A DNA stretch of 44,237 bases from ZC4RG30 sp039932715. Lineage in GTDB: Bacteria; Pseudomonadota; Gammaproteobacteria; Steroidobacterales; Steroidobacteraceae. Position 1 is the stretch's first letter. Each line of letters starts with the position of its first letter. The notes under the pieces are model-generated. The model was not told the DNA's origin. It saw only the letters and a list, made by a program, of their open reading frames with translations, and did not search any database. Shown here one piece after another: positions 1 to 8,290 of the stretch. Location of the stretch: NCBI GenBank assembly GCA_039932715.1, contig JBDTPN010000028.1, positions 1-44,237 on the forward strand, given 5' to 3'. The position numbers were made by a program, and so were the translations under genes.

Positions 1-347
1 GTAACCGCGTCTATGCGATGCAAGACCCGCGCCGCCGGATCGATTTTGCGCTCGATGCTCCTGACCGTACGCGGTGCCGCCGCCAGCCATGCCTGTGCAG
101 GATCCTTTAACTCATAGACGGCTCCAGCAAGCAGCGCCAGAATCGCCATCATTATGAGCAGAGCGCTCGCAAATCGCGGCAGGCCACGGCGGTGCAGCGC
201 TTCCACCGGACTGGAAAGCACCAAAGCGAACAGCAACGCCAGGGCCACCGGAATGAATGCGGCACGGGCGTAGTAAAGAATTACGCCGCACCCTATTGCG
301 ACCAGTGCCCATAGCGCTGTCGACCAGCTGGGACGCTCAGTAGTCAT
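1..347 (-). CDS. AI-2E family transporter (PerM/TqsA type), N-terminal part only
   Basis: An open frame runs leftward from an ATG at 347 and leaves the window without a stop, giving about 115 residues. They start MTTERPSWSTALWALVAIG and hold three hydrophobic stretches (roughly residues 10-24, 26-42 and 52-68). The pattern 'ALLFALVLSSPVEALHRRGLPR' followed by a short amphipathic segment (DPAQAWLAAAPRTVRSIERK) is typical of the first quarter of AI-2E/UPF0118 permeases, in which a soluble segment follows TM3. Family members are eight-TM inner-membrane proteins used for export of signals or ions; the substrate cannot be told here. It is divergent from the lipid operon starting at 608. Confidence 0.72.
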   Translation of the reverse strand, partial: MTTERPSWSTALWALVAIGCGVILYYARAAFIPVALALLFALVLSSPVEALHRRGLPRFASALLIMMAILALLAGAVYELKDPAQAWLAAAPRTVRSIERKIDPAARVLHRIDAV

Positions 348-607
348 CACGGCAGCTTAGCCTATTTGTTCTGGTAGACCTTGATTCGAATCGCCTCCAG
401 TCGAGCTGGCACACCTGATCCGCGCCAGCAATTGCCAGCATTGGTCCTGCAAATCTCAGTGGCTTCGGCATGGCGCCCCCCTTTTTTTGTTCGCCGGCTC
501 AAGTATCGCAAGGTCTGTATCGGTTTGTAACAAATGGCGGCAAAACCCCTGTCGCGCGCGATACCTGTCCCATACTCGGCTCACGCTCAAAGCGCAAAGG
601 ACACAAC
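348..607. promoter_or_regulatory. Divergent intergenic region upstream of the lipid operon
   Basis: 260 bases lie between the leftward permease and the rightward methyltransferase gene and must hold both promoters. Visible items are an odd palindrome TTTGTAACAAA (524-534), a C6/T8 homopolymer pair around 475-489, and a clear Shine-Dalgarno AAAGGA at 596-601, six bases before the ATG at 608. I could not place convincing -35/-10 boxes. The palindrome is only a candidate operator. Confidence 0.35.
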
Positions 608-1684
608 ATGGCGCACACACAAACTGCCACTACCGATCTTCCTGTTACCCGCGGCTCAATCTCGCTGGTGGAACGCGGGCTGGTTCCGGATACGATGATC
701 CGCGCCGGCATCCGTCGCATGTGCGGACAACGACTGGCGCAGATCTACTCGGCAGACGTGGAGCGCGCCAGCCTGGCCACCGAGCAGTTCGCCCAGTCCA
801 TGCGCACTTCGGAAATCGCTCCGCTGCCCCGGCTGGCCAATCAACAGCACTATGAAGTACCAGCCGAGTTTTTCCAGCACGTGCTGGGACCGAACCGCAA
901 GTACAGCAGCGCCTGGTGGCCAGAGGGGACCCTGGATCTGGGCGATGCAGAATCCCGTGCCCTGGCCCAGACGGCGCAGCGCGCACAGCTGACTGACGGT
1001 CAGCGGGTACTGGAACTTGGCTGTGGCTGGGGATCACTGACGCTGTGGATGGCGCGTCATTATCCGGCCAGTCACATTATCGGCGTATCCAACTCCAGTT
1101 CACAGCGGGAATCCATACTGGCGCGCGCGCAGTCCGAGGGCCTGACAAACGTCGAGATTATCACCGCCGACATGAATCATTTTCGATGTGACGGCGGCTT
1201 TGATCGCGTGGTCTCCGTGGAGATGTTTGAACACATGCGCAACTGGCCGGCGATGTTTGCCAATGTGAACAACTGGCTGCGTCCCGGCGGAAAGTTCTTC
1301 ATGCATGTGTTCTGTCACAGATCCACACCCTATGCATTTGTCGATGACGGTGACTCGGACTGGATGAGCCGTCACTTCTTCTCAGGCGGCATGATGCCCA
1401 GCGATGAACTGGCGCTGCGCTTCCAGGATCATCTGACCTTCGTGGAGCGCTGGCGCTGGGACGGCCGCCATTATGAAAAGACCGCCAATGCCTGGCTGGT
1501 GAATATCGACGCCGCCCGCGACCAGGTGATGCCCATACTGGTGCGCACCTACGGCGAGGTCGATGCCGCGATGTGGTTACGGCGCTGGCGCGTGTTCTTC
1601 ATGGCCTGTGCAGAGCTGTTTGGTTATCGAGATGGCCAGGAATGGTGGGTCAGCCATTACTTGTTCGAGCGGCCTGCCGCGTGA
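608..1684 (+). CDS. Cyclopropane-fatty-acyl-phospholipid synthase family SAM methyltransferase
   Basis: Predicted to transfer a methyl or methylene group from S-adenosylmethionine to the double bond of an unsaturated acyl chain in membrane phospholipid. The 358-residue protein has a class I Rossmann fold: motif I is VLELGCGWGSLTLWMA near residue 135, followed by the acidic 'VEIITADMN' strand and the SVEMFEHMRNW block that typifies the CFA/mycolic-acid cyclopropane synthase family. The frame is open upstream to 470, but the ATG at 608 has AAAGGA six bases before it, so I chose it. It heads an eight-gene operon; the next gene starts in a GTGA overlap. With a flavoprotein, DUF1365, DUF1295 and DUF2878 partners it resembles the UfaM-type methylases of furan fatty acid modules more than housekeeping Cfa. 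That subtype is inference. Confidence 0.88.
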   Translation: MAHTQTATTDLPVTRGSISLVERGLVPDTMIRAGIRRMCGQRLAQIYSADVERASLATEQFAQSMRTSEIAPLPRLANQQHYEVPAEFFQHVLGPNRKYSSAWWPEGTLDLGDAESRALAQTAQRAQLTDGQRVLELGCGWGSLTLWMARHYPASHIIGVSNSSSQRESILARAQSEGLTNVEIITADMNHFRCDGGFDRVVSVEMFEHMRNWPAMFANVNNWLRPGGKFFMHVFCHRSTPYAFVDDGDSDWMSRHFFSGGMMPSDELALRFQDHLTFVERWRWDGRHYEKTANAWLVNIDAARDQVMPILVRTYGEVDAAMWLRRWRVFFMACAELFGYRDGQEWWVSHYLFERPAA

Positions 1685-2208
1685 AAGGACTGCGCCTCGT
1701 GATCAACTTGGTTGCTTACCAGTGCGCGTGGCTCGCATGTGTGTTGGCCGCGGCTGCACAGCGGCCGGTAATCGGGATCGCAGTGGCGGTAGCCGTGGTG
1801 TCCTGGCATCTGCATACCGCGACTTCTCCGTGGGTTGAGCTTCGGCTACTGGCCATTGCCACAATGGTCGGCGCGACATTCGAGTCACTACTGATCGCAA
1901 GCGGCTGGGTACGCATGGAGCCCAGCCTCTTGCTTGGCAACTTCACGCCGCTGTGGATGGTGGCGCTGTGGCCCGTATTTGCAACCACCCTCAATGTTTC
2001 ACTGCGTGCACTGCGGCCTCACTACCTCTTGTCGGCGCTACTGGCAGCGATTGCGGCACCCCTGGCCTATTCGGCTGGCGCGAAACTGGGTGCGCTGCAA
2101 TGGGTAAACGAAGTGCCTGCACTCGTGGTGATCGCCATTACCTGGTCGATGTTGATGCCGTTGCTGATGAAGTCCGCGCAGCGCTTCGACGGGTTTGCCA
2201 CTGCATGA
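1681..2208 (+). CDS. DUF2878 family membrane protein
   Basis: A 175-residue, almost wholly hydrophobic protein with about five or six transmembrane helices. The block 'FTPLWMVALWPVFATTLNVSLRAL' in its middle, followed by a Pro/Gly-rich helix (APLAYSAGAKLGALQW), is the DUF2878 pattern. The GTG start at 1681 overlaps the methyltransferase stop as GTGA; the frame is open further upstream (to 1573), but that would bury the start in the preceding gene. A second GTG at 1699 is possible. DUF2878 genes recur in cfa/FAD/DUF1365 stress-lipid clusters; the biochemical role is unknown, and membrane support of lipid modification is inference. Confidence 0.8.
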   Translation: MKGLRLVINLVAYQCAWLACVLAAAAQRPVIGIAVAVAVVSWHLHTATSPWVELRLLAIATMVGATFESLLIASGWVRMEPSLLLGNFTPLWMVALWPVFATTLNVSLRALRPHYLLSALLAAIAAPLAYSAGAKLGALQWVNEVPALVVIAITWSMLMPLLMKSAQRFDGFATA

Positions 2209-2981
2209 CGACATTGCAGCAAATCCTGATTCCCCTGCCCTGGATGCTGGCAGCTGCATTAATTGCATGGGCCGTTGCTTCATTGCGGCGCAACGCGGGG
2301 CTGGTGGACATCTTCTGGTCCCTGTTCATTCTCGTGGCGGCATTTTGCTGGTATCACGCCCATGCCGGTCACACGGCGCGCGCAATATGGGTGCTCGCCC
2401 TGGCTACCATGTGGGCATTGCGGCTGGCCGGGTACCTGGCACTGCGCAACTGGAACGCTGGCGAAGATCACCGCTACCAGGCGATTCGCGCGCGCAACCA
2501 GCCAGGCTTCGTGTGGAAGAGTCTTTACCTGGTGTTCGGGCTGCAGGCCATATTGGCCCTTATCGTCGCCCTTCCCCTGCAAGCTGCAATTGCCGCAGAG
2601 CAGCCGCTGCATGTGCTGGATGTGCTGGGGGCCATGCTGGTGCTGGCAGGCACACTCACCGAAAGCATGGCCGATGCGCAGCTTGACGCTTTTCGCGCCA
2701 CTGCCACCAACCGCGGGCGGGTGCTGGATTCGGGTCTGTGGCGCTATAGCCGCCACCCCAACTACTTCGGCGAGTTCTGCGTTTGGTGGGGATTCTTCCT
2801 GATGGCACTGTCGACAGGCGCCTGGTGGACTGTGTTCTCGCCCCTGCTGATGAGCGCGCTGCTGCTGCGGGTTTCGGGAGTGACGCTGCTGGAGAAAACC
2901 ATCGCGGATCGACGCCCTGGCTATGGCGGATACGTAGCACGCACCAATGCATTCTTTCCCGGACCACGGAAGTCATCATGA
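2205..2981 (+). CDS. DUF1295 family membrane protein (steroid 5-alpha-reductase-like fold)
   Basis: A 258-residue integral membrane protein. After several hydrophobic helices it carries the C-terminal signature SRHPNYFGEFCVWWGFFLMA (about residues 183-202), the hallmark of DUF1295 and of the related isoprenylcysteine methyltransferase/steroid 5-alpha-reductase superfamily, where this segment binds the nucleotide or SAM cofactor. An upstream 'NAGLVDIFWS' motif is also family-typical. The start ATG at 2205 overlaps the DUF2878 stop (ATGA), and the stop overlaps the lipocalin start the same way. It may reduce or otherwise modify an acyl chain made by the neighbouring methyltransferase, but the substrate is not known. 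Confidence 0.85.
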   Translation: MTTLQQILIPLPWMLAAALIAWAVASLRRNAGLVDIFWSLFILVAAFCWYHAHAGHTARAIWVLALATMWALRLAGYLALRNWNAGEDHRYQAIRARNQPGFVWKSLYLVFGLQAILALIVALPLQAAIAAEQPLHVLDVLGAMLVLAGTLTESMADAQLDAFRATATNRGRVLDSGLWRYSRHPNYFGEFCVWWGFFLMALSTGAWWTVFSPLLMSALLLRVSGVTLLEKTIADRRPGYGGYVARTNAFFPGPRKSS

Positions 2982-3514
2982 TTCGCAATCGATTCACCGC
3001 CGCCCTGCTCTCGCCGGCACTTGCCGTGCTTGCGGCATGCCAGGCCACGAGCCATCCTCTGCCCACGGTTGCCAAGGTTGACCTGCCGCGCTTCATGGGC
3101 GATTGGTATGTCATCGCCAACATTCCCACCTTCATGGAGCGCGACGCGTATAACGCTGTTGAAAGCTACGCGCTCGACCCCGACGGTAGCATTGCTACCA
3201 CCTTTACGTTTCGCGCCGGCTCGTTCGAAGGCAAACGCAAGCAATACCACCCGCGCGGCTTCGTCATGGACCAGAGCAATGCCCAATGGGGCATGCGGTT
3301 CATCTGGCCGATAAAGGCGGATTACCGCATTACCTATCTCAGCGACGACTACACCCAGACAGTGGTCAGCCGCCAGAAGCGCGACTATGTCTGGATCATG
3401 GCGCGCACCCCGCAGATTCCAGATTCGGACTACCAGCGCTTGCTGGACCTGGTAGCGCAGCAGGGCTACGACATTTCAAAGGTGCACCGCGTGCCGCAGC
3501 GGTGGCCTGAATGA
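2978..3514 (+). CDS. Lipocalin family lipoprotein (Blc-like)
   Basis: A 178-residue protein with a signal peptide ending in a lipobox (AVLAAC, predicted lipidated Cys near residue 20). The mature part shows the lipocalin core: 'FMGDWYVIANIPTFMERDAY' (the GxW motif), then 'ALDPDGSIATTFTF', and a C-terminal TDY/TxW-like strand pair (VVSRQKRDYVWIMART). Bacterial lipocalins such as Blc are outer-membrane lipoproteins that bind fatty acids or lysophospholipids. In this operon it fits carrying or exchanging the modified acyl lipid at the outer membrane. It starts in an ATGA overlap with DUF1295, and its stop overlaps the flavoprotein start. Confidence 0.9.
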   Translation: MIRNRFTAALLSPALAVLAACQATSHPLPTVAKVDLPRFMGDWYVIANIPTFMERDAYNAVESYALDPDGSIATTFTFRAGSFEGKRKQYHPRGFVMDQSNAQWGMRFIWPIKADYRITYLSDDYTQTVVSRQKRDYVWIMARTPQIPDSDYQRLLDLVAQQGYDISKVHRVPQRWPE

Positions 3515-4782
3515 AGATCGCGGTAATAGGCAGTGGGATCGCGGGCAACGTCGCCGCCCGGCGCCTGCATGGCGAGCACGAGATCACCGTGTATGAAGCT
3601 GGTGGCCATATCGGTGGGCATTCGCACACCCACTCGCTGGACGTACGCGGCAAGCGTCTTGAGGTGGACACAGGCTTTATTGTGTTCAACGATCGCACCT
3701 ATCCGAACTTCATGGCGTTGCTCGCTGAGCTGGACGTGCCGTCGCAGGCCTGCGAGATGAGTTTCTCCGTGCGCAATGACGCCAAGGATCTCGAATACAA
3801 CGGCACCACCGTGAATTCCCTGTTCGCGCAGCGACGCAATATCCTGCGCCCATCTTTCCTGGCCATGGTGCGCGACATACTGCGGTTCAACCGCCAGGCG
3901 CCCAGGCTCCTGCACCAGGGAGAGGGTGAGCTGCCACTGGGCGTGGTCCTGGAGCGGCAGGGCTACAGCAGTTCGTTTGTCGACCATTACATTATTCCCA
4001 TGGGAGCAGCGATCTGGTCGACCAGCCCGCGCTCCATGTTCAGCTTTCCGGCCCGGTTTTTCGTCCGCTTCCTGATGAATCACGGCATGCTGACAGTCAA
4101 CGACCGCCCGCAATGGCGCACTGTGGTGGGCGGCTCTGCCGTATATGTCGACAAGCTGACTGCGCCGTTTCGCGACCGGATCCGGCTGCGTACACCCGTT
4201 GAATGGATACGGCGGCAGCCCGGCTCGGTCATGATCAAAGCCCAGGGCGCCGAAGCCGAGCGATACGACGCGGTGTTCATGGCCTGCCATAGCGACCAGG
4301 CCCTGCGTCTACTGGGCGACCCCACCCGAATCGAGCGTGAAACGCTGGGTGCCATTCCCTACCAGCGCAACGAGGCCATTCTGCATACAGACAGCCGCCT
4401 GATGCCGCGCCGGCGGCTGGCCTGGGCCTGCTGGAACTATCACAGCATTGCCAATCGCGATGGTCCGCTGGCACTGACCTACAACATGAACATGCTGCAG
4501 AACCTCGACACACCGGAGACGCTGCTGGTCACGCTAAATCGCAGCGAGATGATTGACCCTGACCGTATCATCCTGCGCGTGCCTTACGATCATCCGGTAT
4601 TCACCCCGGCTTCGGTGGCCGCCCAGGCGCGGCAGCGCGAACTCAACGGATACCACGGCACGTACTATTGCGGCGCGTGGTGGCGCAATGGATTCCACGA
4701 AGATGGCGTGGTCAGCGCCATCGACGCACTGGCCCACTTCGAGCAGGACCGTGAACAGCGCACTGTATATCGGCAAGCTTAG
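3511..4782 (+). CDS. FAD/NAD(P)-binding amine-oxidase-like oxidoreductase
   Basis: A 423-residue flavoprotein. It begins MKIAVIGSGIAGNVAARRL, a textbook GxGxxG dinucleotide-binding fold, followed about 20 residues later by the acidic end of strand 2 and 'GGHIGGHSHTH', the second FAD contact seen in amine oxidase/phytoene desaturase relatives. 'EVDTGFIVFNDRTYPNF' near residue 50 is typical of the subgroup found beside cfa and DUF1365. The C-terminus 'YYCGAWWRNGFHEDGV' matches the final FAD-binding strand of this family. UfaD-like desaturation of a methylated acyl chain is a plausible role in a furan-fatty-acid type pathway, but this is inference. ATG start in an ATGA overlap; 32-nt overlap with the next gene. 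Confidence 0.88.
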   Translation: MKIAVIGSGIAGNVAARRLHGEHEITVYEAGGHIGGHSHTHSLDVRGKRLEVDTGFIVFNDRTYPNFMALLAELDVPSQACEMSFSVRNDAKDLEYNGTTVNSLFAQRRNILRPSFLAMVRDILRFNRQAPRLLHQGEGELPLGVVLERQGYSSSFVDHYIIPMGAAIWSTSPRSMFSFPARFFVRFLMNHGMLTVNDRPQWRTVVGGSAVYVDKLTAPFRDRIRLRTPVEWIRRQPGSVMIKAQGAEAERYDAVFMACHSDQALRLLGDPTRIERETLGAIPYQRNEAILHTDSRLMPRRRLAWACWNYHSIANRDGPLALTYNMNMLQNLDTPETLLVTLNRSEMIDPDRIILRVPYDHPVFTPASVAAQARQRELNGYHGTYYCGAWWRNGFHEDGVVSAIDALAHFEQDREQRTVYRQA

Positions 4783-5512
4783 GCACCGGCGCCTGGCTCC
4801 CACCGCGCACGCGTTTTCCTACGCGGTGTACATGATATGGCTCGATCTTGCAGAGCTCGAGACGGTGTTCAGGGGCCGTTGGTTCTGGTCCACCAAACGC
4901 CGCGCACTGGCCTGGTTCCGACGTGCCGACTACCTGGGTGACGCAGGGATCAGCCTTGATGAAGCAGTGCGGCAACGCGTTCACCAGTCGGTGGGAAAGC
5001 GTCCCGCTGGTCCCATCCGCATGCTTTCCCAGTTGCGCAATTACGGCCACTGCTTCAACCCGGTGACGTTCTACTATTGCTACGACGCCTCCGGGGTGCA
5101 GGTGGAGTGCATAGTCGCCGAGATTACCAACACACCCTGGCGCCAGCGCCACGCGTATGTGTTGCCGGTGTCAACTCAGCTCGCGCCGGGTGCGGCCATG
5201 CAGTTTGACCTCGCCAAGCAGTTCCACGTATCGCCCTTCATGCCACTGGATCAGGACTATCGCTGGCAATTCACGGATCCGGGGCACAGGCTGGCCGTGC
5301 ACATGGAAAACCTGCGCGGCACCGAGAAGATCTTTGACGCTACGCTCGACCTTGCCCGTCATCCGATCGCCACTGGCGCCCTGGCCTTCGTATTGCTGCG
5401 CTTCCCGCTTTCCACGGTTCGCGTGCTGGTGGCCATCCATTGGCAGGCGCTGCGACTGTGGTTCAAGCGGGTGCCGGTTCACACCCATCCAGAATCGCCG
5501 GTCAGACAATAA
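4751..5512 (+). CDS. DUF1365 domain-containing protein
   Basis: A 253-residue protein with the canonical DUF1365 opening 'ALYIGKLRHRRLAPTAHAFS' and the inner motif NYGHCFNPVTFYYCYD (about residues 95-110). The frame is open upstream to 4553, but the family N-terminus begins exactly after the GTG at 4751, which lies 32 nt inside the flavoprotein gene. DUF1365 is almost always paired with the FAD oxidoreductase and the CFA-like methylase in stress-induced clusters; its activity is unknown. It is followed after 35 nt by the response regulator gene, so co-transcription with the two-component system is likely. Confidence 0.87.
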   Translation: MNSALYIGKLRHRRLAPTAHAFSYAVYMIWLDLAELETVFRGRWFWSTKRRALAWFRRADYLGDAGISLDEAVRQRVHQSVGKRPAGPIRMLSQLRNYGHCFNPVTFYYCYDASGVQVECIVAEITNTPWRQRHAYVLPVSTQLAPGAAMQFDLAKQFHVSPFMPLDQDYRWQFTDPGHRLAVHMENLRGTEKIFDATLDLARHPIATGALAFVLLRFPLSTVRVLVAIHWQALRLWFKRVPVHTHPESPVRQ

Positions 5513-5547
5513 TCGTCGCCGCGCCTGCCCTGGAATAGACTGCCCGC

Positions 5548-6237
5548 GTGATCAAAATCCTCCTCATCGACGATGATCGGCGCCACTCGGAATTGCTGAG
5601 CACCTACTGCCAACGTTTTGACATCGAGGTGGACTGCGCCTTCGATGGCGAGCAAGGCCTGAGACGCCTAGCCACCACGCGACCGGATCTGGTGCTTCTC
5701 GATGTGATGCTCCCCGGTAAGGACGGCTTCTCTGTATGCCGCGAGATCCGACGCCGCAATCGCGTGCCCGTCATCATGCTCACGGCGCGCGGTGACGTGA
5801 AAGAGCGCGTCGCCGGCCTCGAACTGGGCGCCGACGATTACATCGCCAAACCCTTTGATCCCCGGGAACTGGTGGCACGCATTCAAAGCGTCTTGCGCCG
5901 CACCGAGCCGGTGGCCAGCCGTACCGTGCTGCATTTCGAACATCTGCGCATAGATCCTGCCAGCCGCGAAGTTCAAACCGATGACAGCAAAGTCGAACTC
6001 ACTACGATGGAGTATGAGTTGCTGCTGCTGCTGGCATCCAATCCCGGCCGTGAGTTTTCGCGCGACGATATTCTGGCTGCACTACGCGGCATCGATGCAG
6101 CCATCCTCACCCGCTCAGTGGACATCCTGGTCAGCCGCCTGCGCGCCAAGCTCGGCGACACCTTGAGGCCGGGCCGACTCATCCACACCGTGTGGGGACG
6201 TGGCTACCGCTTTACCGGCAAGGCGATATCACCATGA
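5548..6237 (+). CDS. OmpR/PhoB-family response regulator (CpxR-like)
   Basis: A 229-residue DNA-binding response regulator. The receiver domain (residues 1-115) has the acidic cluster IDDD (8-10), phospho-acceptor Asp52 in 'LVLLDVMLPGKDG', Thr79 in 'MLTARGD' and Lys101 in 'GADDYIAKPF'. A winged-helix output domain follows (about 130-225) with the 'LTTMEYELLLLLASNPGREFSRDDIL' start and the 'GRGYRFTG' end typical of PhoB-type effectors. GTG start at 5548. The kinase begins in an ATGA overlap. Placement at the end of the lipid operon suggests it regulates that operon or senses envelope state; this is inference. Confidence 0.92.
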   Translation: MIKILLIDDDRRHSELLSTYCQRFDIEVDCAFDGEQGLRRLATTRPDLVLLDVMLPGKDGFSVCREIRRRNRVPVIMLTARGDVKERVAGLELGADDYIAKPFDPRELVARIQSVLRRTEPVASRTVLHFEHLRIDPASREVQTDDSKVELTTMEYELLLLLASNPGREFSRDDILAALRGIDAAILTRSVDILVSRLRAKLGDTLRPGRLIHTVWGRGYRFTGKAISP

Positions 6238-7571
6238 TGCGGTTTTTCTCCTATTCCCTGTCGCTGCGGCTGCTGGCCATCTTTCTGCTCCTGGCGGCGC
6301 TGTTTGCCTGGGGAGTGGTGGCTGGAATTCGCTGGGCGTATAGCGCGGATGATCTGCGTTCCCTGATCAGCGGCCATCTTGCACTGCACGTGGATTACGT
6401 GCGCCAGGATATCGGATCACCGCCGCGACTTGATCGCGCACTGGCCATCACCCGCAAAGTCCCCGTGGACATGCACATCTCCGGGCCGGGAGTGAACTGG
6501 TCTTCTGATCCGGCTTTTCCTGATCCAGAAACCCTGGAATTCGGTCCCAGTGGCTATTTCAGTTCCGAACCCGGCGCCCTGCTGGACGAACTCAAAGGTG
6601 TCGAGTTCGCGGCGCGCGACGACCACAGGTTCTTCAGGTTCAACGAGGGCGGCTACCAGATTGTCGTGGTCACACCCAAAATTGCGGATCATCACTCGCG
6701 CCCGCCTTTGGTCCCGATATTGGTGGGCTTCGCATTGCTGCTGGTTCTGCTGGCTTACCTGGCGGTACGCGGCCTGTTCCGGCCGATTGCCACCATCCGC
6801 CAGGGAGCGGCGTACATAGGGGCCGGGCACTTTGGGCACCGCATCAGGACGCACCGCGACGATGAGCTCAGCGAACTGGCCGAGGACATCAACCTGATGG
6901 CCGGCAAAGTCGAGGGCATGCTCGATGCCAAACGAGAACTTCTGCTGGGTGTCAGCCACGAACTGCGTTCGCCCATCTCGCGCATGACATTGGGGCTGGC
7001 GCTGCTCGACGAATCTCCCTCTGTACATGCGCTGCAGAAGGACGTCGAGGAAATGCGCTACATCGTGGAGACGCTGCTGGATGCCGAACGACTGGGGTCG
7101 AGCCATGCGGCACTGCATATCTCCGAGGTGTCGATTGAAGATCTTGCCCACGAGTTGCAGTCGCGTTACTTCGCGGGAGAACCGCGCTTGCAAGTGGCCG
7201 TGACCGGCCAAACCCGGGCGCGGCTGGACACCCCGCGCATACAGTTGATGCTCAAGAATCTGGTGGGCAACGCACTGCGCTATTCGACATCTGCCGATGG
7301 CCCGGTGGAGTTGAGCATCCACGGTGCAGCCGGACAAATCGAATTCCGCGTCCGCGACCATGGACCGGGCATTCCCGAAGACCAGCGCGCGCACATTGGC
7401 GAGCCCTTCTATCGTTCCGATGCCTCACGGGCACGCGAGACCGGCGGCACCGGGCTGGGCTTGTATCTGGCGCGCCAGGTGGCACGCGCGCACGGCGGAG
7501 AATTGTCGCTGGTTCCAACCAGCGGCGGCGCCCTGTTCGTCGTTGCGATCCCGAATCTGCCCGCCGGCTGA
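6234..7571 (+). CDS. Sensor histidine kinase, partner of the upstream regulator
   Basis: A 445-residue inner-membrane kinase. TM1 lies near residues 10-30 (LLAIFLLLAALFAWGVVAGI), then a periplasmic sensor of about 120 residues, TM2 (LVGFALLLVLLAYLAVRGLF) and a HAMP region (PIATIRQGAAYIGAGHFGHR). The HisKA phospho-acceptor is His242 in 'LLGVSHELRSPISRM', and the HATPase has N (NLVGNALRYS), G1 (DHGPGIPED) and G2 (GGTGLGLYLA) boxes. The ATG at 6234 overlaps the regulator stop; ATG 6237 is the alternative. The domain order is CpxA/RstB-like. The periplasmic domain is not a family I recognise, so the signal is unknown. Confidence 0.9.
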   Translation: MMRFFSYSLSLRLLAIFLLLAALFAWGVVAGIRWAYSADDLRSLISGHLALHVDYVRQDIGSPPRLDRALAITRKVPVDMHISGPGVNWSSDPAFPDPETLEFGPSGYFSSEPGALLDELKGVEFAARDDHRFFRFNEGGYQIVVVTPKIADHHSRPPLVPILVGFALLLVLLAYLAVRGLFRPIATIRQGAAYIGAGHFGHRIRTHRDDELSELAEDINLMAGKVEGMLDAKRELLLGVSHELRSPISRMTLGLALLDESPSVHALQKDVEEMRYIVETLLDAERLGSSHAALHISEVSIEDLAHELQSRYFAGEPRLQVAVTGQTRARLDTPRIQLMLKNLVGNALRYSTSADGPVELSIHGAAGQIEFRVRDHGPGIPEDQRAHIGEPFYRSDASRARETGGTGLGLYLARQVARAHGGELSLVPTSGGALFVVAIPNLPAG

Positions 7572-7595
7572 TATCGGCCAGCTATTTGCGACGGG

Positions 7596-8234
7596 CTACT
7601 TTCGGCGATAGTGCAGCGTGCGATTCAGTGGCGTCGTGCTGTCCAGCTGCAGCCACTCACCAGCCTGCGAATACCACAGATCGATGGCACGATTGCCGTT
7701 GCGTAAGCGGTAATGATCAGCCTTTACATCTGCGCCGCGGGACACAATGGTTTGCTCCCCCAGGGAATCAATCTGTACCGCGTCAAACTGCCCAGTGCCG
7801 GGATTGAGCAATTCACGCTGGCGCAGGAGGATGGCAGGATCCCAGTAGGCATAGCTGATTATGCAACCTTCACGAACCAATGACTTCGGCTGATCGAGTT
7901 GGAAGCTATCTCCATGCAGTCCACCCGACACCTGGATTTTTCGGCCATTGTCGTCGGTGCTGGCATCCATCCGCGCCAGGCATCCTTGCTTCCACGTCTC
8001 GCTTGCCTGATGGTGATATCTATAGGCGAACAAGCCCAGAATCTTCACGTCGAAGACAGCGACGCTTCTGATCGTCTGCGTGCCATCAGCGAGGTTCTGA
8101 ATGTCAAACTGATGCGTGCCCACAGGCTTTGCGTCGAGGAAGACCTCGAAATCCAGGTGCGTGTCGCCTGCGGCCGCGGCGTGTGCCGCCAGCAAAAGGC
8201 TCATCAATAGCAGCTTGAACTTGCCGATCTTCAC
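7596..8234 (-). CDS. DUF6134 family secreted protein
   Basis: A 212-residue protein starting VKIGKFKLLLMSLLLAAHA with a clean Sec signal peptide ending near AHAAAAG. The mature part is beta-rich ('HLDFEVFLDAKPVGTHQFDI', 'YRYHHQASETWKQGCL', 'IISYAYWDPAILLRQRELLN'), the usual DUF6134 layout. The frame extends to a TTG at 8276, but that would put an inverted repeat inside the coding sequence, and the GTG at 8234 gives the proper basic signal-peptide n-region. It lies 56 nt downstream of the TonB receptor on the same strand, so the two probably form an operon with the repeat at 8253-8277 in the gap. Function unknown; a periplasmic partner of the receptor's uptake function is a guess. Confidence 0.75.
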   Translation of the reverse strand: MKIGKFKLLLMSLLLAAHAAAAGDTHLDFEVFLDAKPVGTHQFDIQNLADGTQTIRSVAVFDVKILGLFAYRYHHQASETWKQGCLARMDASTDDNGRKIQVSGGLHGDSFQLDQPKSLVREGCIISYAYWDPAILLRQRELLNPGTGQFDAVQIDSLGEQTIVSRGADVKADHYRLRNGNRAIDLWYSQAGEWLQLDSTTPLNRTLHYRRK

Positions 8235-8252
8235 ACGCCACAGGTTGACAGG

Positions 8253-8277
8253 ATTGTTACGCGCCGGGCGTAACAAT
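8253..8277. repeat. Perfect 10-bp inverted repeat between TonB receptor and DUF6134 gene
   Basis: ATTGTTACGC (8253-8262), five-base loop GCCGG, GCGTAACAAT (8268-8277). The arms match perfectly. In the leftward transcript it would form a hairpin between the receptor stop (8291) and the DUF6134 start (8234). No U-run follows, so it is not a standard Rho-independent terminator. An mRNA-processing or stabilising hairpin, or a regulator-binding site, fits better. Confidence 0.7.
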
Positions 8278-8290
8278 CTGTAACCAGACC

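Noticed and set aside
470..607. Extension of the methyltransferase gene to the ATG at 470
   Set aside because: The added residues are Cys/Ser/Pro-rich and unlike the family, while the ATG at 608 has a good Shine-Dalgarno; 470-607 is better read as promoter region.
645..1037. Leftward ORF opposite the methyltransferase gene
   Set aside because: Arg/Pro-rich shadow translation of a strongly supported gene; no family resemblance.
8235..8276. TTG-initiated longer form of the DUF6134 protein
   Set aside because: It would add 14 residues before a normal signal peptide and place the perfect inverted repeat in coding DNA.
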